Shown piece by piece: positions 34,371 through 42,109 of a stretch of DNA of 64,000 nucleotides. The stretch is from positions 1 through 64,000 of the forward strand of contig CAZJEN010000004.1 of NCBI GenBank assembly GCA_964545045.1, written 5' to 3'. Under the pieces are notes generated by a model, which was given only the letters and a program-made list of their open reading frames with translations, searched no databases and was not told the origin of the DNA. Both the position numbers and the translations under genes were made by a program. Position 1 is the stretch's first letter. Each line of letters opens with the position of its first letter. Source of the DNA: SIG307 sp964545045. Its GTDB lineage: Bacteria > Bacillota > Clostridia > Lachnospirales > Lachnospiraceae.

Positions 34371-34393
34371 GCCGCTCCTTAAAGAGGAGCGGC
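34371..34393. terminator. Bidirectional terminator between GH13 and the small membrane protein
   Basis: GCCGCTCCT (34371-34379) pairs with AGGAGCGGC (34385-34393). On the minus strand it is followed by TCTTTTCTTT, on the plus strand by ATCCTTGTTT. Confidence 0.85.
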
Positions 34394-34416
34394 ATCCTTG
34401 TTTCAACAAAGTAAGA

Positions 34417-34635
34417 TTAAAGGTTATTCTTTACAAAACCTACAATACAAAGAATAAGACCAACGGTGCAAAGGACATCGATAATCCAGCAAACAATCTT
34501 GAGAACCCAGCCGACAAGCGGAATTCCACCGAGTAGTGTGGAAACAAAGCCTAAGATGAGACCGATAACGATGAACATCAGAATACGGATAATTAAATCC
34601 TTGAGTGTCTTTGTTGCTAATAACTTTTTAACCAT
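34417..34635 (-). CDS. Small two-helix membrane protein
   Basis: A 72-residue hydrophobic protein with a basic head (MVKKLLATKTLKD) and two transmembrane segments (LIIRILMFIVIGLILGFVSTL and WVLKIVCWIIDVLCTVGLILCIVGF). On its strand AAGGAGG is 9 nt before ATG, and a TATAAT (34672-34667) lies 32 bp upstream. The frame is well supported by start signals and a terminator. The family is not recognised. Confidence 0.75.
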   Translation of the reverse strand: MVKKLLATKTLKDLIIRILMFIVIGLILGFVSTLLGGIPLVGWVLKIVCWIIDVLCTVGLILCIVGFVKNNL

Positions 34636-34748
34636 TGGGGAAGTCCTCCTTTTAATTTTTTATTTTATTATAGCAGATAGGGTCGAAAAATGGAAGATAG
34701 GGATTAAGAAAATCTTAAGAAATGTCGGAACTACAGAAAGGAGTCTGT

Positions 34749-35414
34749 ATGGAGCGAAAAATGTCAAAAAAGAAGAAGGACCTCCTGAGGGAACAGGCGA
34801 GGAAGGTGGCGGAACGGTTGATTGCGGAGTATACCACAGAGTATCGTTGTTACTTAAATCACGAGAATGTGTGGCAGTTGCTGTTTGCGACGATTTTAAG
34901 TGCCCAGTGTACCGACGCCAGAGTCAATATCGTGACGGAGGATTTGTTTGTGAAGTATCCGAGCGTGGAGGCTTTTGCGACAGCGGACTTAAAAGAGTTG
35001 GAAGAGGATATCCGGCCTACCGGATTTTATCATAACAAGGCAAAAAATATCATTGAATGTGCAAAGATGTTGTTGGAAAAGCATGGCGGTGAGGTGCCCC
35101 GGACCATAGAGGAGTTGGTGGAGTTGCCGGGGGTGGGGCGAAAGACCGCCAATGTAATCCGTGGAAATATTTATCATCAGCCCAGCATTGTGGTGGATAC
35201 CCATGTAAAGCGGATTTCGAAGAAACTGGGGCTGACGCAACAGGAGGATCCGGAAAAAATCGAGTTTGAATTAATGGAAGTGTTGCCGGAGGAATACTGG
35301 ATATTGTATAACATTCACATTATACAGCTGGGACGTACCATTTGTACGGCCCGTTCTCCAAAGTGCGGGAAATGTTTCCTGAAGGAAATCTGCCCATCCG
35401 CTTGTCCGAAATAA
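34749..35414 (+). CDS. nth: Endonuclease III
   Basis: A 221-residue base-excision repair glycosylase/AP lyase for oxidised pyrimidines. The helix-hairpin-helix LPGVGRKTA (126-134) has catalytic Lys132; Asp150 lies in VVDTHVKRIS. A 4Fe-4S cluster loop of the form C-x6-C-x2-C-x5-C ends the protein (CTARSPKCGKCFLKEIC). I chose ATG 34749, 5 nt after AAAGGAG (34737-34743); the longer frame starts before that site. The last codons lie in the first copy of an imperfect 36-bp direct repeat. Confidence 0.95.
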   Translation: MERKMSKKKKDLLREQARKVAERLIAEYTTEYRCYLNHENVWQLLFATILSAQCTDARVNIVTEDLFVKYPSVEAFATADLKELEEDIRPTGFYHNKAKNIIECAKMLLEKHGGEVPRTIEELVELPGVGRKTANVIRGNIYHQPSIVVDTHVKRISKKLGLTQQEDPEKIEFELMEVLPEEYWILYNIHIIQLGRTICTARSPKCGKCFLKEICPSACPK

Positions 35415-35472
35415 GTGGGTGTAAAGGCGGCGCAGGTCTGTCCGGAATAACCGGGTGTAAAAGGGGCGTAGA
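35401..35472 (+). repeat. Imperfect tandem duplication at the nth stop codon
   Basis: Two 36-bp copies (35401-35436 and 35437-35472) share about three quarters of their bases, including GTCCG(A/G)AATAA and GGGTGTAAA. The first copy includes the last codons and TAA of nth. Confidence 0.65.
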
Positions 35473-35502
35473 CAGAAGAAGGGGTTACGAAAGGAGAAAA
35501 GG

Positions 35503-36213
35503 ATGCGGTTCACGGCAATAGATATTGAAACCACGGGCCTGGGTCCGGAGAAGGCGAAAATTATAGAAATCGGTGCGGTAAAATATGAGGCCGGAGTACA
35601 GAAGGAAGTGTTTTCTACCCTTGTGAATCCTCAGACGGCGGGGATTCCCGAGCGGATTACAGAGTTAACCGGAATTACGGACGAGATGGTAAAGGATGCG
35701 CCTTGTGAAGCGGAAGCCATACGGTCGCTTTTGCGATTTTTGGAAGGAGAAACGGTGCTGTTAGGCCATAATATTCCTTTTGATTTCAGTTTTTTAAAGG
35801 TAGCGGCGGGACGGCTTGGTGCGCCTTTTGAGTATCAGGGATTGGATACACTGGTAATCGCAAGATTATGCCATCCGGAGTTGCCGAGCAAAACCTTGGC
35901 GGCTATGTGCGAAGCATACGGAATAACAAACGAACATGCCCACCGGGCGTTTGAGGATGCTTGTACGGCGGCGCAGCTTTACTTTTTGATGGAAGAGCGT
36001 TTCGGGAAAATGCATGGAGATTGGTTTGAACCGAAGCAGCTTTATTATAAGCCGAAAAAAACAGAACCGGTGACCAAACGCCAGGTCAGCTACTTGCAGG
36101 GAATTATTGCAATGCACGGACTGGATTTGACACCGGATTATACGACGCTGACGAAAAGCGAAGCGTCAAGACTGATTGATACATTGTTAGCAAAATACGG
36201 ACGTAACAGTTAA
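35503..36213 (+). CDS. DnaQ-like DEDDh 3'-5' exonuclease
   Basis: A 236-residue exonuclease with DEDDh motifs: AIDIETTGLG (Asp7, Glu9), GHNIPFDFSFL (Exo II Asp) and HAHRAFEDA (Exo III His and Asp). This domain fills residues 1-165, as in the DNA polymerase III epsilon subunit or PolC exonuclease module. Residues about 175-236 (KRQVSYLQGIIAMHGLDLTPDYTTLTKSEASRLID) form a short helical tail. It may act in repair or RNA turnover as a stand-alone enzyme. The ribosome site is GAAAGGAG. Co-expression with nth, 88 bp upstream, is plausible. Confidence 0.88.
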   Translation: MRFTAIDIETTGLGPEKAKIIEIGAVKYEAGVQKEVFSTLVNPQTAGIPERITELTGITDEMVKDAPCEAEAIRSLLRFLEGETVLLGHNIPFDFSFLKVAAGRLGAPFEYQGLDTLVIARLCHPELPSKTLAAMCEAYGITNEHAHRAFEDACTAAQLYFLMEERFGKMHGDWFEPKQLYYKPKKTEPVTKRQVSYLQGIIAMHGLDLTPDYTTLTKSEASRLIDTLLAKYGRNS

Positions 36214-36237
36214 TATTCCGAGGAATGCCCGCACTGG

Positions 36238-37074
36238 TTACGGTTGGGTCATAAGTTGCTCCAAATCCCGCAGGATGGAAGGCTTCATCAGGGTGGTAAG
36301 ACTCTCGGCAGAGAGCTTTAATTCCTCGATTTTAGAAAGCTCGCCCCGTTCCTTGTAGAGTCTGCCGAGGGTGGCATAGGTGCCTGCAATATCTGAACCG
36401 ATGCTGACGGCATAGGAAAGTACGGTAACCGCATCGTCTTTCTTTCCTGCAGAGACAAGAAGAGTGCCCCATTTCTGCAAGGTACGGATGAGTACGGTGA
36501 AATTGTGGTCGTAGGAGGTCAACGGGTCCAAATTGGCGGTTCCGTAGGTCATACGAAGCTCGGTATTGGAAATTCCCGTCAGGTTGATAATACGGCAATC
36601 GGCAAGTTTGCAAAGCTCCAACTCCGTGTTTGCCAGTTCATCCGAAAGGGGAGCGCTGTGCTCCGGAGCCCGGATGTAGGCGTTGTCGAAAACGAGGTTG
36701 TCGGCAGATGCTGTAGCTGTTTCCGAATTGATTTCCGATAAAAGGGCGTCTACCTCGTAGTGCTTTTCCGTTTTGGCAGACATCACGGAAAACGCGCCGG
36801 TGTCATCAGAAAAGTTTGCCGGGGAAGCAGTGGTTGCGGCACTGCCTGTAATTGCAACCGGATGGCCGTTGCCCGGCATATAATGGCGGAACGGCAGAGA
36901 GGCATAAGGAATCTTTAAATAGTCCAGAGAAGAGATGTCCTTCTTTGGGACAAACTGAGATTCCTGTTCTTTTTTCCAAAAATCTGCCAAAGATTTTTTT
37001 GTATTTTTGTCACGGGACTTGCTAAAAGCAATAAAAACAATTATAATAAGCGTTAAGCCGAATAAAATTGGCAT
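36238..37074 (-). CDS. Membrane-anchored protein of unknown function with TPR-like tail
   Basis: A 278-residue protein: one N-terminal transmembrane segment (PILFGLTLIIIVFIAF), a low-complexity linker rich in Ser, Ala and Thr (about 85-130), and a helical C-terminal region (about 160-278) with TPR-like helical pairs (ILKKWGTLLVSAGKKDDA-type and GTYATLGRLYKERGELSKIEELK). I chose ATG 37074, 10 nt after AAAGG; a GTG at 37092 in frame overlaps that site. It is divergent from the 31-residue gene, with only 35 bp between the two start codons. Family not recognised. Confidence 0.7.
   Translation of the reverse strand: MPILFGLTLIIIVFIAFSKSRDKNTKKSLADFWKKEQESQFVPKKDISSLDYLKIPYASLPFRHYMPGNGHPVAITGSAATTASPANFSDDTGAFSVMSAKTEKHYEVDALLSEINSETATASADNLVFDNAYIRAPEHSAPLSDELANTELELCKLADCRIINLTGISNTELRMTYGTANLDPLTSYDHNFTVLIRTLQKWGTLLVSAGKKDDAVTVLSYAVSIGSDIAGTYATLGRLYKERGELSKIEELKLSAESLTTLMKPSILRDLEQLMTQP
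37019..37047 (+). promoter_or_regulatory. Promoter of the 31-residue gene, inside the divergent gene
   Basis: TTGCTA (37019-37024), 17-bp spacer, TATAAT (37042-37047). It lies inside the first codons of the minus-strand gene ending at 36238. Confidence 0.65.
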
Positions 37075-37109
37075 TTGGTCACAACCTTTCACGGAAAAGA
37101 GGTGGATTT

Positions 37110-37205
37110 ATGTACAACAAAAAAACAAAGAAGTTAATCGCGGCAATCGTTGCCGGTATTTTGGTACTGACTATGATTATTCCGCTGTTTGCAGCAGCGC
37201 TTTGA
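37110..37205 (+). CDS. 31-residue single-pass membrane protein
   Basis: MYNKKTKKLIAAIVAGILVL followed by TMIIPLFAAAL: a basic head and one membrane helix. AGAGGTGG sits 5 nt before ATG 37110, a near-consensus promoter is 63 bp upstream and a strong terminator follows at 37239, so this is a real short gene. In size and layout it resembles Prli42-like small membrane proteins (Prli42 recruits the stressosome in Listeria), but the sequence match is only in pattern. Confidence 0.7.
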   Translation: MYNKKTKKLIAAIVAGILVLTMIIPLFAAAL

Positions 37206-37238
37206 TAAATAACTGCATTACTATAACTATATCTGAGA

Positions 37239-37266
37239 AAACCGACGGTGTCAACCGTCGGTTTTT
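37239..37266 (+). terminator. Terminator after the 31-residue gene
   Basis: AAACCGACGG (37239-37248) pairs perfectly with CCGTCGGTTT (37255-37264), then TT. Confidence 0.92.
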
Positions 37267-37398
37267 GCGTGTAGGCAAAGTGAGCATTGAAACGGCGACG
37301 CAGACATGTTTGCGGTAGGCGTTGAAATGCGAACGCGCCCACGACCGAGCGACTGTGTCGCGAGGTGCGTGGGAAGCGCGTAGCGCGAGACTACACGC
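37267..37398. repeat. Dispersed hairpin repeat, long copy
   Basis: Starts right after the terminator. GCGTGTAG (37267-37274) pairs with CTACACGC (37391-37398); inside, CGCGCCCACG (37334-37343) pairs with CGTGGG...CGCG (37368-37380). It opens with GCGTGTAGGCAAAGTG, close to the starts of the copies at 24864 and 49405. Confidence 0.6.
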
Positions 37399-37536
37399 AA
37401 GGCTTATTCCGGGTTTGAAAGGGTGAACCGTCCGGCCCGTCGGTGTTTGGAATAAGGAGAATAAAATAACATATATTGGTATTGATATGGTATGGATGGT
37501 TTTATCAAAGAAGGAATCAGTCGGAAGGCGGACGGG

Positions 37537-38982
37537 ATGTTAAAACGGGTTGTTACATATAGTTTGGTGGGTGTGTTGGTAGTATCGGCTCTGCTGACGA
37601 TGGCCGGTGTTATGGTGAAAAAACGGTGTGCAGGTCGGATTGCGCCGGGCGTGACGGTGTGCGGTCTGAATGTTTCGGGAATGACAACTGCGGAGGCAGA
37701 AGCTGTGGTTCGGGAACTTGTGCCGGAGTGTGTAACCGAACTGCGGTGTCGCTTTTTGCCGGAGATGCGGGAAGAAGTAGAGGCATGGGCGGTAGAGATA
37801 AATGAGACTTTGAAACGAGAGAGCAATCTGAAGGGGATAAATATCGGGGGACGAGAAAAGGATGAGAATGTTCCGGAAGAAGGGACGGAAGAGTTAACAT
37901 TGACAATCATAGGAAATGAAGTTGTTTTTGTGACGAAACAACCGTTGCTTCAGATTGATACGGAAGATACGTTGCGGGCGGTTGCGGAAAAAAGCGGCGA
38001 GGTGAAGGTATGGGAATGGCTGTATGGAGCGGTGACCGGGCGGCCCTTTCGGGCAAGAAATGTGGACGCAGTATTTCTGTGGGAAGAGGATTGTCTGGCA
38101 GATGGAATCGCACTGTTGCGAAAGGTGATGGAACGGGATCGTCGGGAGGCGTCGGTGTACTTTGAAAACGGACAAGTGAAGGTAACGGAGAGCCTGCGGG
38201 GTTACCGATTGGAGACGGAGGCGTTCTGGCCTGAGGTAGAGGCAACGATGAAGTCTGCCATGGAACGGATAAAAGAGGGAACGGTGGAGGGATTCGTGTT
38301 TCGCTTTTTTATAACAGGGACAGCCTTGATGCCAAATATGTCCACGACACAGGCAGAAAAATGTAATACGGTTCTCGGAGAATTTTCCACAAGCTATACC
38401 GGTGCCGCAAACGGAAGAGCACAGAACATAGAAACCGGAGCAAAGAAGCTGCACGGAACGGTGGTGCTGCCGGGAGAAGTGATTTCTGTGGCGGCGGCAT
38501 TGATGCCGTTCACGGAGGCAAACGGCTATGCCTCGGGCGGAACATTTATTGACGGACAGTTGTCCGAAAGCATCGGAGGGGGAGTATGTCAGTTGTCCAC
38601 TACCCTTTATAATGCCCTATTGCAAACGAAGCTGGAAATTGTAGAACGTCATCCGCATTCCATGCCGGTGGGCTACGTTCCTTTGGGACGGGATGCGGCC
38701 ATTGCGGGAGATTATAAAGACTTAAAATTTAAAAATACAACAAATGCGCCGATACTTTTGCTTTGTGAGGCTGCCGGGACAGAGGTAAAGGTAACGGTGT
38801 ACGGTTCGGAGGAAGCGAAGCGGGGAACGGTGAGCTTTGAAAGTGTCATAATAGAAGAAAGCGAGGACAAACTTAAAGTGGAGGTATATCGGATAGAGAC
38901 GGGAACGGATGGGGAAGAGAAGAGGGAGAAGGTGAGTGGGGATGAGTATCGGAGCATAACAAAAAAGAGAGCCACAGAGTGA
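37537..38982 (+). CDS. VanW-family membrane-anchored protein
   Basis: A 481-residue protein with an N-terminal transmembrane anchor (YSLVGVLVVSALLTMAGVMV) and an extracellular part. A peptidoglycan-binding-like region (about 35-285) is followed by the VanW domain (about 300-420), with landmarks FSTSYTGAANGRAQNIETGA, GYASGGTFIDGQ, GGGVCQLSTTLYNALL and RHPHSMPVGYVPLGRDAA. VanW/YoaR proteins are tied to cell-wall peptidoglycan but their activity is not known. I chose ATG 37537 because GGAAGG (37523-37528) precedes it and nothing precedes the ATG at 37492. It converges with the Rpn-type gene. Confidence 0.88.
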   Translation: MLKRVVTYSLVGVLVVSALLTMAGVMVKKRCAGRIAPGVTVCGLNVSGMTTAEAEAVVRELVPECVTELRCRFLPEMREEVEAWAVEINETLKRESNLKGINIGGREKDENVPEEGTEELTLTIIGNEVVFVTKQPLLQIDTEDTLRAVAEKSGEVKVWEWLYGAVTGRPFRARNVDAVFLWEEDCLADGIALLRKVMERDRREASVYFENGQVKVTESLRGYRLETEAFWPEVEATMKSAMERIKEGTVEGFVFRFFITGTALMPNMSTTQAEKCNTVLGEFSTSYTGAANGRAQNIETGAKKLHGTVVLPGEVISVAAALMPFTEANGYASGGTFIDGQLSESIGGGVCQLSTTLYNALLQTKLEIVERHPHSMPVGYVPLGRDAAIAGDYKDLKFKNTTNAPILLLCEAAGTEVKVTVYGSEEAKRGTVSFESVIIEESEDKLKVEVYRIETGTDGEEKREKVSGDEYRSITKKRATE

Positions 38983-38988
38983 CTCTCT
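38966..38988 (-). terminator. Terminator of the Rpn-type gene
   Basis: AGAGAGCCAC pairs with GTGACTCTCT (one mismatch). On the minus strand the stem is followed by TTTTTTG. It overlaps the VanW stop codon. Confidence 0.7.
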
Positions 38989-39015
38989 CAGTGTTGTTCG
39001 AAAAGATATACCTCA

Positions 39016-39849
39016 TTACGCCGGACTTGAGATCTCTTGGTTGGATCTGTTTAATAGTTCATTGAGATCCTCTACCGAGATGTTTAATTGCTCTGCACCT
39101 ATTTCTGCGGAAAGTGCACCTTTGCGAACCAAGCCGCAAATCATTTCCTTTGCGTATTCTTGAGCGTATTCTTTGGCGTATTCCATTGCGAAATCTTCTA
39201 CAAGCTTGCACATAGTGTTCACCTCCGATTCGTTGTTTTTTAATTCGTGTACCCGATTTGTCAGCCTGCGAAATTTATCATTCTGCCCTTGGCTGTTGTG
39301 AAAGAAATCCATCAGTTCCGCAACATCGGCATCTTCCGCTTCTGTATCGACATCCTTGCTTGCGTTGGCATAAATGAGATGTTCTCCGTCATGAACCGAA
39401 ACAAACTCTCCCTTGTCAAGGAAGGAACGCTCTACGTGATAGAGCCGTCTTCTTCTGTGAAAAACATCAAATTTGGATATGTATATGACATACACATCGT
39501 TTATATTTTCGTAGTTTTCGCCCGGTTCCGAAACGTTTGCTGTAATACAGGAAGCGTTATAGCGTGCACGTTTCGTGTGGTTGTCGTTATCACCTTTTTG
39601 GACCTCTACATTGATGAGTCTTCCGCCGGTGGTAACACAAAGGGCATCCAGGCGTACCGACCTGCCATATAGGTTTTTAACGGAATTCTGTGGAATCAAC
39701 TTCGTTACGACCAGTTCCGGGTCATGTAGTATGATTCTGAGAATATCTTCTACTGCTTCCTTGTCTTTTGCTACCATCTCGAAGAAAGCATCATCAAAAA
39801 CGTTAAACTGTTGAACGTACTTTTTCTTTTCTTCCAGTGTCGTAAGAAT
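39016..39849 (-). CDS. Rpn/PD-(D/E)xK nuclease-family transposase-like protein, non-canonical start
   Basis: A Rpn-type protein (recombination-promoting nuclease, also annotated as PD-(D/E)xK nuclease family transposase). The core has SVRLDALCVTTGGRLINVEVQ (Asp and ExQ catalytic motif), RARYNASCI and DVYVIYISKFDVF; the C-terminal tail is rich in Glu, Ala and Tyr repeats (AMEYAKEYAQEYAKE). From the first ATG (39777) the protein is 253 residues. The same frame extends upstream through residues reading EEKKKYVQQFNVFDDAFFEM, the usual family N-terminus, up to ATT codons at 39849 and 39852. A perfect AAAGGAGGA (39864-39856) sits 7 nt before ATT 39849. The start is either ATT or a mutated ATG. Confidence 0.75.
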   Translation of the reverse strand: MLTTLEEKKKYVQQFNVFDDAFFEMVAKDKEAVEDILRIILHDPELVVTKLIPQNSVKNLYGRSVRLDALCVTTGGRLINVEVQKGDNDNHTKRARYNASCITANVSEPGENYENINDVYVIYISKFDVFHRRRRLYHVERSFLDKGEFVSVHDGEHLIYANASKDVDTEAEDADVAELMDFFHNSQGQNDKFRRLTNRVHELKNNESEVNTMCKLVEDFAMEYAKEYAQEYAKEMICGLVRKGALSAEIGAEQLNISVEDLNELLNRSNQEISSPA

Positions 39850-39859
39850 AATTAGTCCT

Positions 39860-40270
39860 CCTTTATTATATATCGTTTTTATGGTTTATGCAATGTAATT
39901 TTAATTTCCATGGAATTATTCGGTGGGAACTTCGCCTTTGGACCAAAGCCGGTAGGTGCCTCGACATGCGCGCTGTGTCGGAAAGGCACGGCTCTGTTAT
40001 GGGCTTAGTATAGCATAGGCAAGCAAAGGTTTCAAGGTTATAGTGCGGCGGAATGGATATAAAACGGTGGGTAAAAGATGGCGGAATGGATTGATTTTAC
40101 AAGGTTTTTTGGAACTTTGAAAGGGCTTGAAAGTTTGTGAGGTTTCCACAAAAGAAAGCGGCGGGATTTGGTGAAGGTGACGAGAAAGTTTCGGTAGCGC
40201 ATATGGCAAGAATGTAGGGAATTCATTACTTGGGGATATGACAGTAATACTTCTGCTTTTTGCAGAGGCT
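39860..40270. other. Long gap with a minus-strand promoter and a leader hairpin
   Basis: A minus-strand promoter TTGAAA (40035-40030), 17-bp spacer, TATACT with TGC extension (40012-40007), fits the Rpn-type gene and gives a leader of about 150 nt. That leader contains a hairpin at 39956-39989 (GTGCC...GGCAC with CGACA/TGTCG inside). From 40040 to 40270 I see no gene and no clear signal. Confidence 0.55.
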
Positions 40271-40273
40271 GGT

Positions 40274-40300
40274 TAAGAAAGCTGAACTTTTTGCCGATAT
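40274..40300 (+). promoter_or_regulatory. Sigma-D (flagellar) promoter of the glycan operon
   Basis: TAAG (40274-40277), 15-bp spacer, GCCGATAT (40293-40300). The -10 matches the sigma-28/sigma-D consensus exactly, and the -35 differs in one base from TAAA. Confidence 0.7.
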
Positions 40301-40385
40301 AAAATCATATAGGTATATTCGAAAAAGGGTGCCACAAAAGGCGCTTTTGCGGCAGTATAAAATACATAAGAAAGAGGGCGAAGGT

Positions 40386-41159
40386 ATGAAGGTAGTTATC
40401 TTGGCGGGTGGTCTCGGAACCCGTATCAGTGAAGAAAGTCATTTGAAGCCGAAGCCGATGATTGCCATCGGAGATGCGCCGATTCTCTGGCACATTATGA
40501 AGAGCTATTCCCATTACGGATTTAAAGAGTTTGTGATATGTTGCGGCTATAAGGGCCATATCATCAAGGAGTATTTTGCGGATTATTATTTGCACCGCTC
40601 CGATATTACCTTTGATTTTACCAACGGAAATGACATGATTGTGCACAACAACGTAGCGGAACCGTGGAAGGTAACGTTGGTAGACACCGGTCTCCATACC
40701 CAGACCGGCGGACGTATCAAGCGTATCCGCAACTACATCGGAGATGAGCAGTTCCTTTGTACCTACGGTGACGGTGTATCTGACATTGATATTACAAAGC
40801 TGGTGGAGTTCCACAAGAGTCACGGGAAAATCGCTACCATTACGGCGGTGCAGCCGGGTAATAAGTTTGGTGTGCTGGACATCGGAGAAAATCAGGTGAT
40901 TCAGAAGTTCACGGAAAAGGGCAAAGAGGAAGGCGGTTGGATTAATGCCGGCTTCATGGTACTGGGACCGGAGATTTTTGATATGATTGACGAAGATTCC
41001 ACCATCCTGGAGAGGAAGCCGTTTGAGACACTGGCATCCATGGGAGAACTGGTGGCGTACAAGTATGACGGATTCTGGCAGTGTATGGACACCCAGAGAG
41101 ACAAACATTATTTGGAAAACATGTTGGAGAGAGGTGATGCTCCGTGGATCAAATGGTAA
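40386..41159 (+). CDS. rfbF: Glucose-1-phosphate cytidylyltransferase
   Basis: A 257-residue sugar nucleotidyltransferase making CDP-glucose from CTP and glucose 1-phosphate. Evidence includes the nucleotide-binding start VVILAGGLGTRISEESHLKPKPMI, the metal-site region CTYGDGVSDID, and the RfbF-specific FVICCGYKGHIIKEYF and DGFWQCMDTQRDKHYLE. ATG 40386 follows GGGCGAAGG. The leader from the sigma-D promoter is about 80 nt. Its 3' end overlaps the GT2 gene by 16 nt. The usual partner, CDP-glucose 4,6-dehydratase (rfbG), is not in the window. Confidence 0.93.
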   Translation: MKVVILAGGLGTRISEESHLKPKPMIAIGDAPILWHIMKSYSHYGFKEFVICCGYKGHIIKEYFADYYLHRSDITFDFTNGNDMIVHNNVAEPWKVTLVDTGLHTQTGGRIKRIRNYIGDEQFLCTYGDGVSDIDITKLVEFHKSHGKIATITAVQPGNKFGVLDIGENQVIQKFTEKGKEEGGWINAGFMVLGPEIFDMIDEDSTILERKPFETLASMGELVAYKYDGFWQCMDTQRDKHYLENMLERGDAPWIKW

Positions 41160-42109
41160 AAGTAAGTGTCATTATGCTGACCTATAACAGAGAGGCGTTG
41201 GTGGGACGGGCCATTGAGTCCATTTTGGCTCAGACCATGCAGGACTTTGAGTACATCATCGTAAACAACGGTTCTACGGATAAGAGCGGAGAAATCGCAG
41301 AAGAGTATGCAAAAAAGGACTCTCGTATCCGGGTGCTGCACATCCCAAAGAGTAACATCGGCACCGGTCGAAATGCGGGACTGGATGTGGCAAAGGGAGA
41401 GTATATCACGTTTATTGATGATGACGATACCGCAGAGCCGGATATGTTGGAGTTCTTGTATGACCTGGCAAAAGAGGCGGGGGCGGAGATTTCTTTCTGT
41501 GGATCCACCAAAGAAGTGGAAGGAGAGTTCCTTCCGAATTGTATGTTTGAAGAGAAGCTCATCATGACGCCGGAGGAGGCCGTGGTTCTGCTTTTGAAAC
41601 GGAAGAAATGCAATGCGGCAATGCCGACGAAGCTGGTGAAAAGAGAATTATTTGATGAGGTTCGTTTCCTGCCGGAAGGAAAGTATGATGATATTCGAGC
41701 AACTTATAAATATTTTGCAATAGCAAATAAGGTGGCGGCGCATGGTATGCCAAAGTATTGCTTCTGGCGTCATCCGGGAAATAACTCGGCGTTTACCACA
41801 AATGACTTGCTGTTGACACCGGAACAGCTGGATGAGTACTTTGATGCCTTTCGGGAACGGACGGAATTCCTCTCTGCAAAGCTTCCGAAAATCGCGGATT
41901 ATGCGCAGTACAGTGAGTGGTCTTATATGATATCCATGTGCAATAAGATATCTAAAAACAACTTGATATCCTGTCAGAAGCAGTTGGAGTTCGTGAAGAA
42001 AGAGCTGACGGAGCATTATATGGAGTTTTATGAGTCGCCGTATATTGAGGAGTTTGAACGGGAGTTTATGAGGAAGTATATTATCAGAAAGGGTGAGAGC
42101 AATAACTGA
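41144..42109 (+). CDS. Glycosyltransferase family 2 protein
   Basis: A 321-residue GT-A glycosyltransferase. VSVIMLTYNREALVGRAIESIL and YIIVNNGSTDKSGEI form the nucleotide-sugar site, and FIDDDDTAE supplies the metal-binding DxD. The C-terminal half is variable and probably selects the acceptor. The start is GTG 41144 (ribosome site GAGAGGTG at about 41128-41135), with ATG 41153 as an alternative whose spacing is poor. It overlaps rfbF upstream and the pyruvyltransferase-like gene downstream, so the operon is tightly coupled. Confidence 0.88.
   Translation: MDQMVKVSVIMLTYNREALVGRAIESILAQTMQDFEYIIVNNGSTDKSGEIAEEYAKKDSRIRVLHIPKSNIGTGRNAGLDVAKGEYITFIDDDDTAEPDMLEFLYDLAKEAGAEISFCGSTKEVEGEFLPNCMFEEKLIMTPEEAVVLLLKRKKCNAAMPTKLVKRELFDEVRFLPEGKYDDIRATYKYFAIANKVAAHGMPKYCFWRHPGNNSAFTTNDLLLTPEQLDEYFDAFRERTEFLSAKLPKIADYAQYSEWSYMISMCNKISKNNLISCQKQLEFVKKELTEHYMEFYESPYIEEFEREFMRKYIIRKGESNN

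Noticed and set aside
34466..35035. A 189-codon plus-strand ORF over the small membrane protein and nth
   Set aside because: Overlaps nth in another frame and the antisense of the small membrane protein. Endonuclease III has full motif support in the alternative frame.
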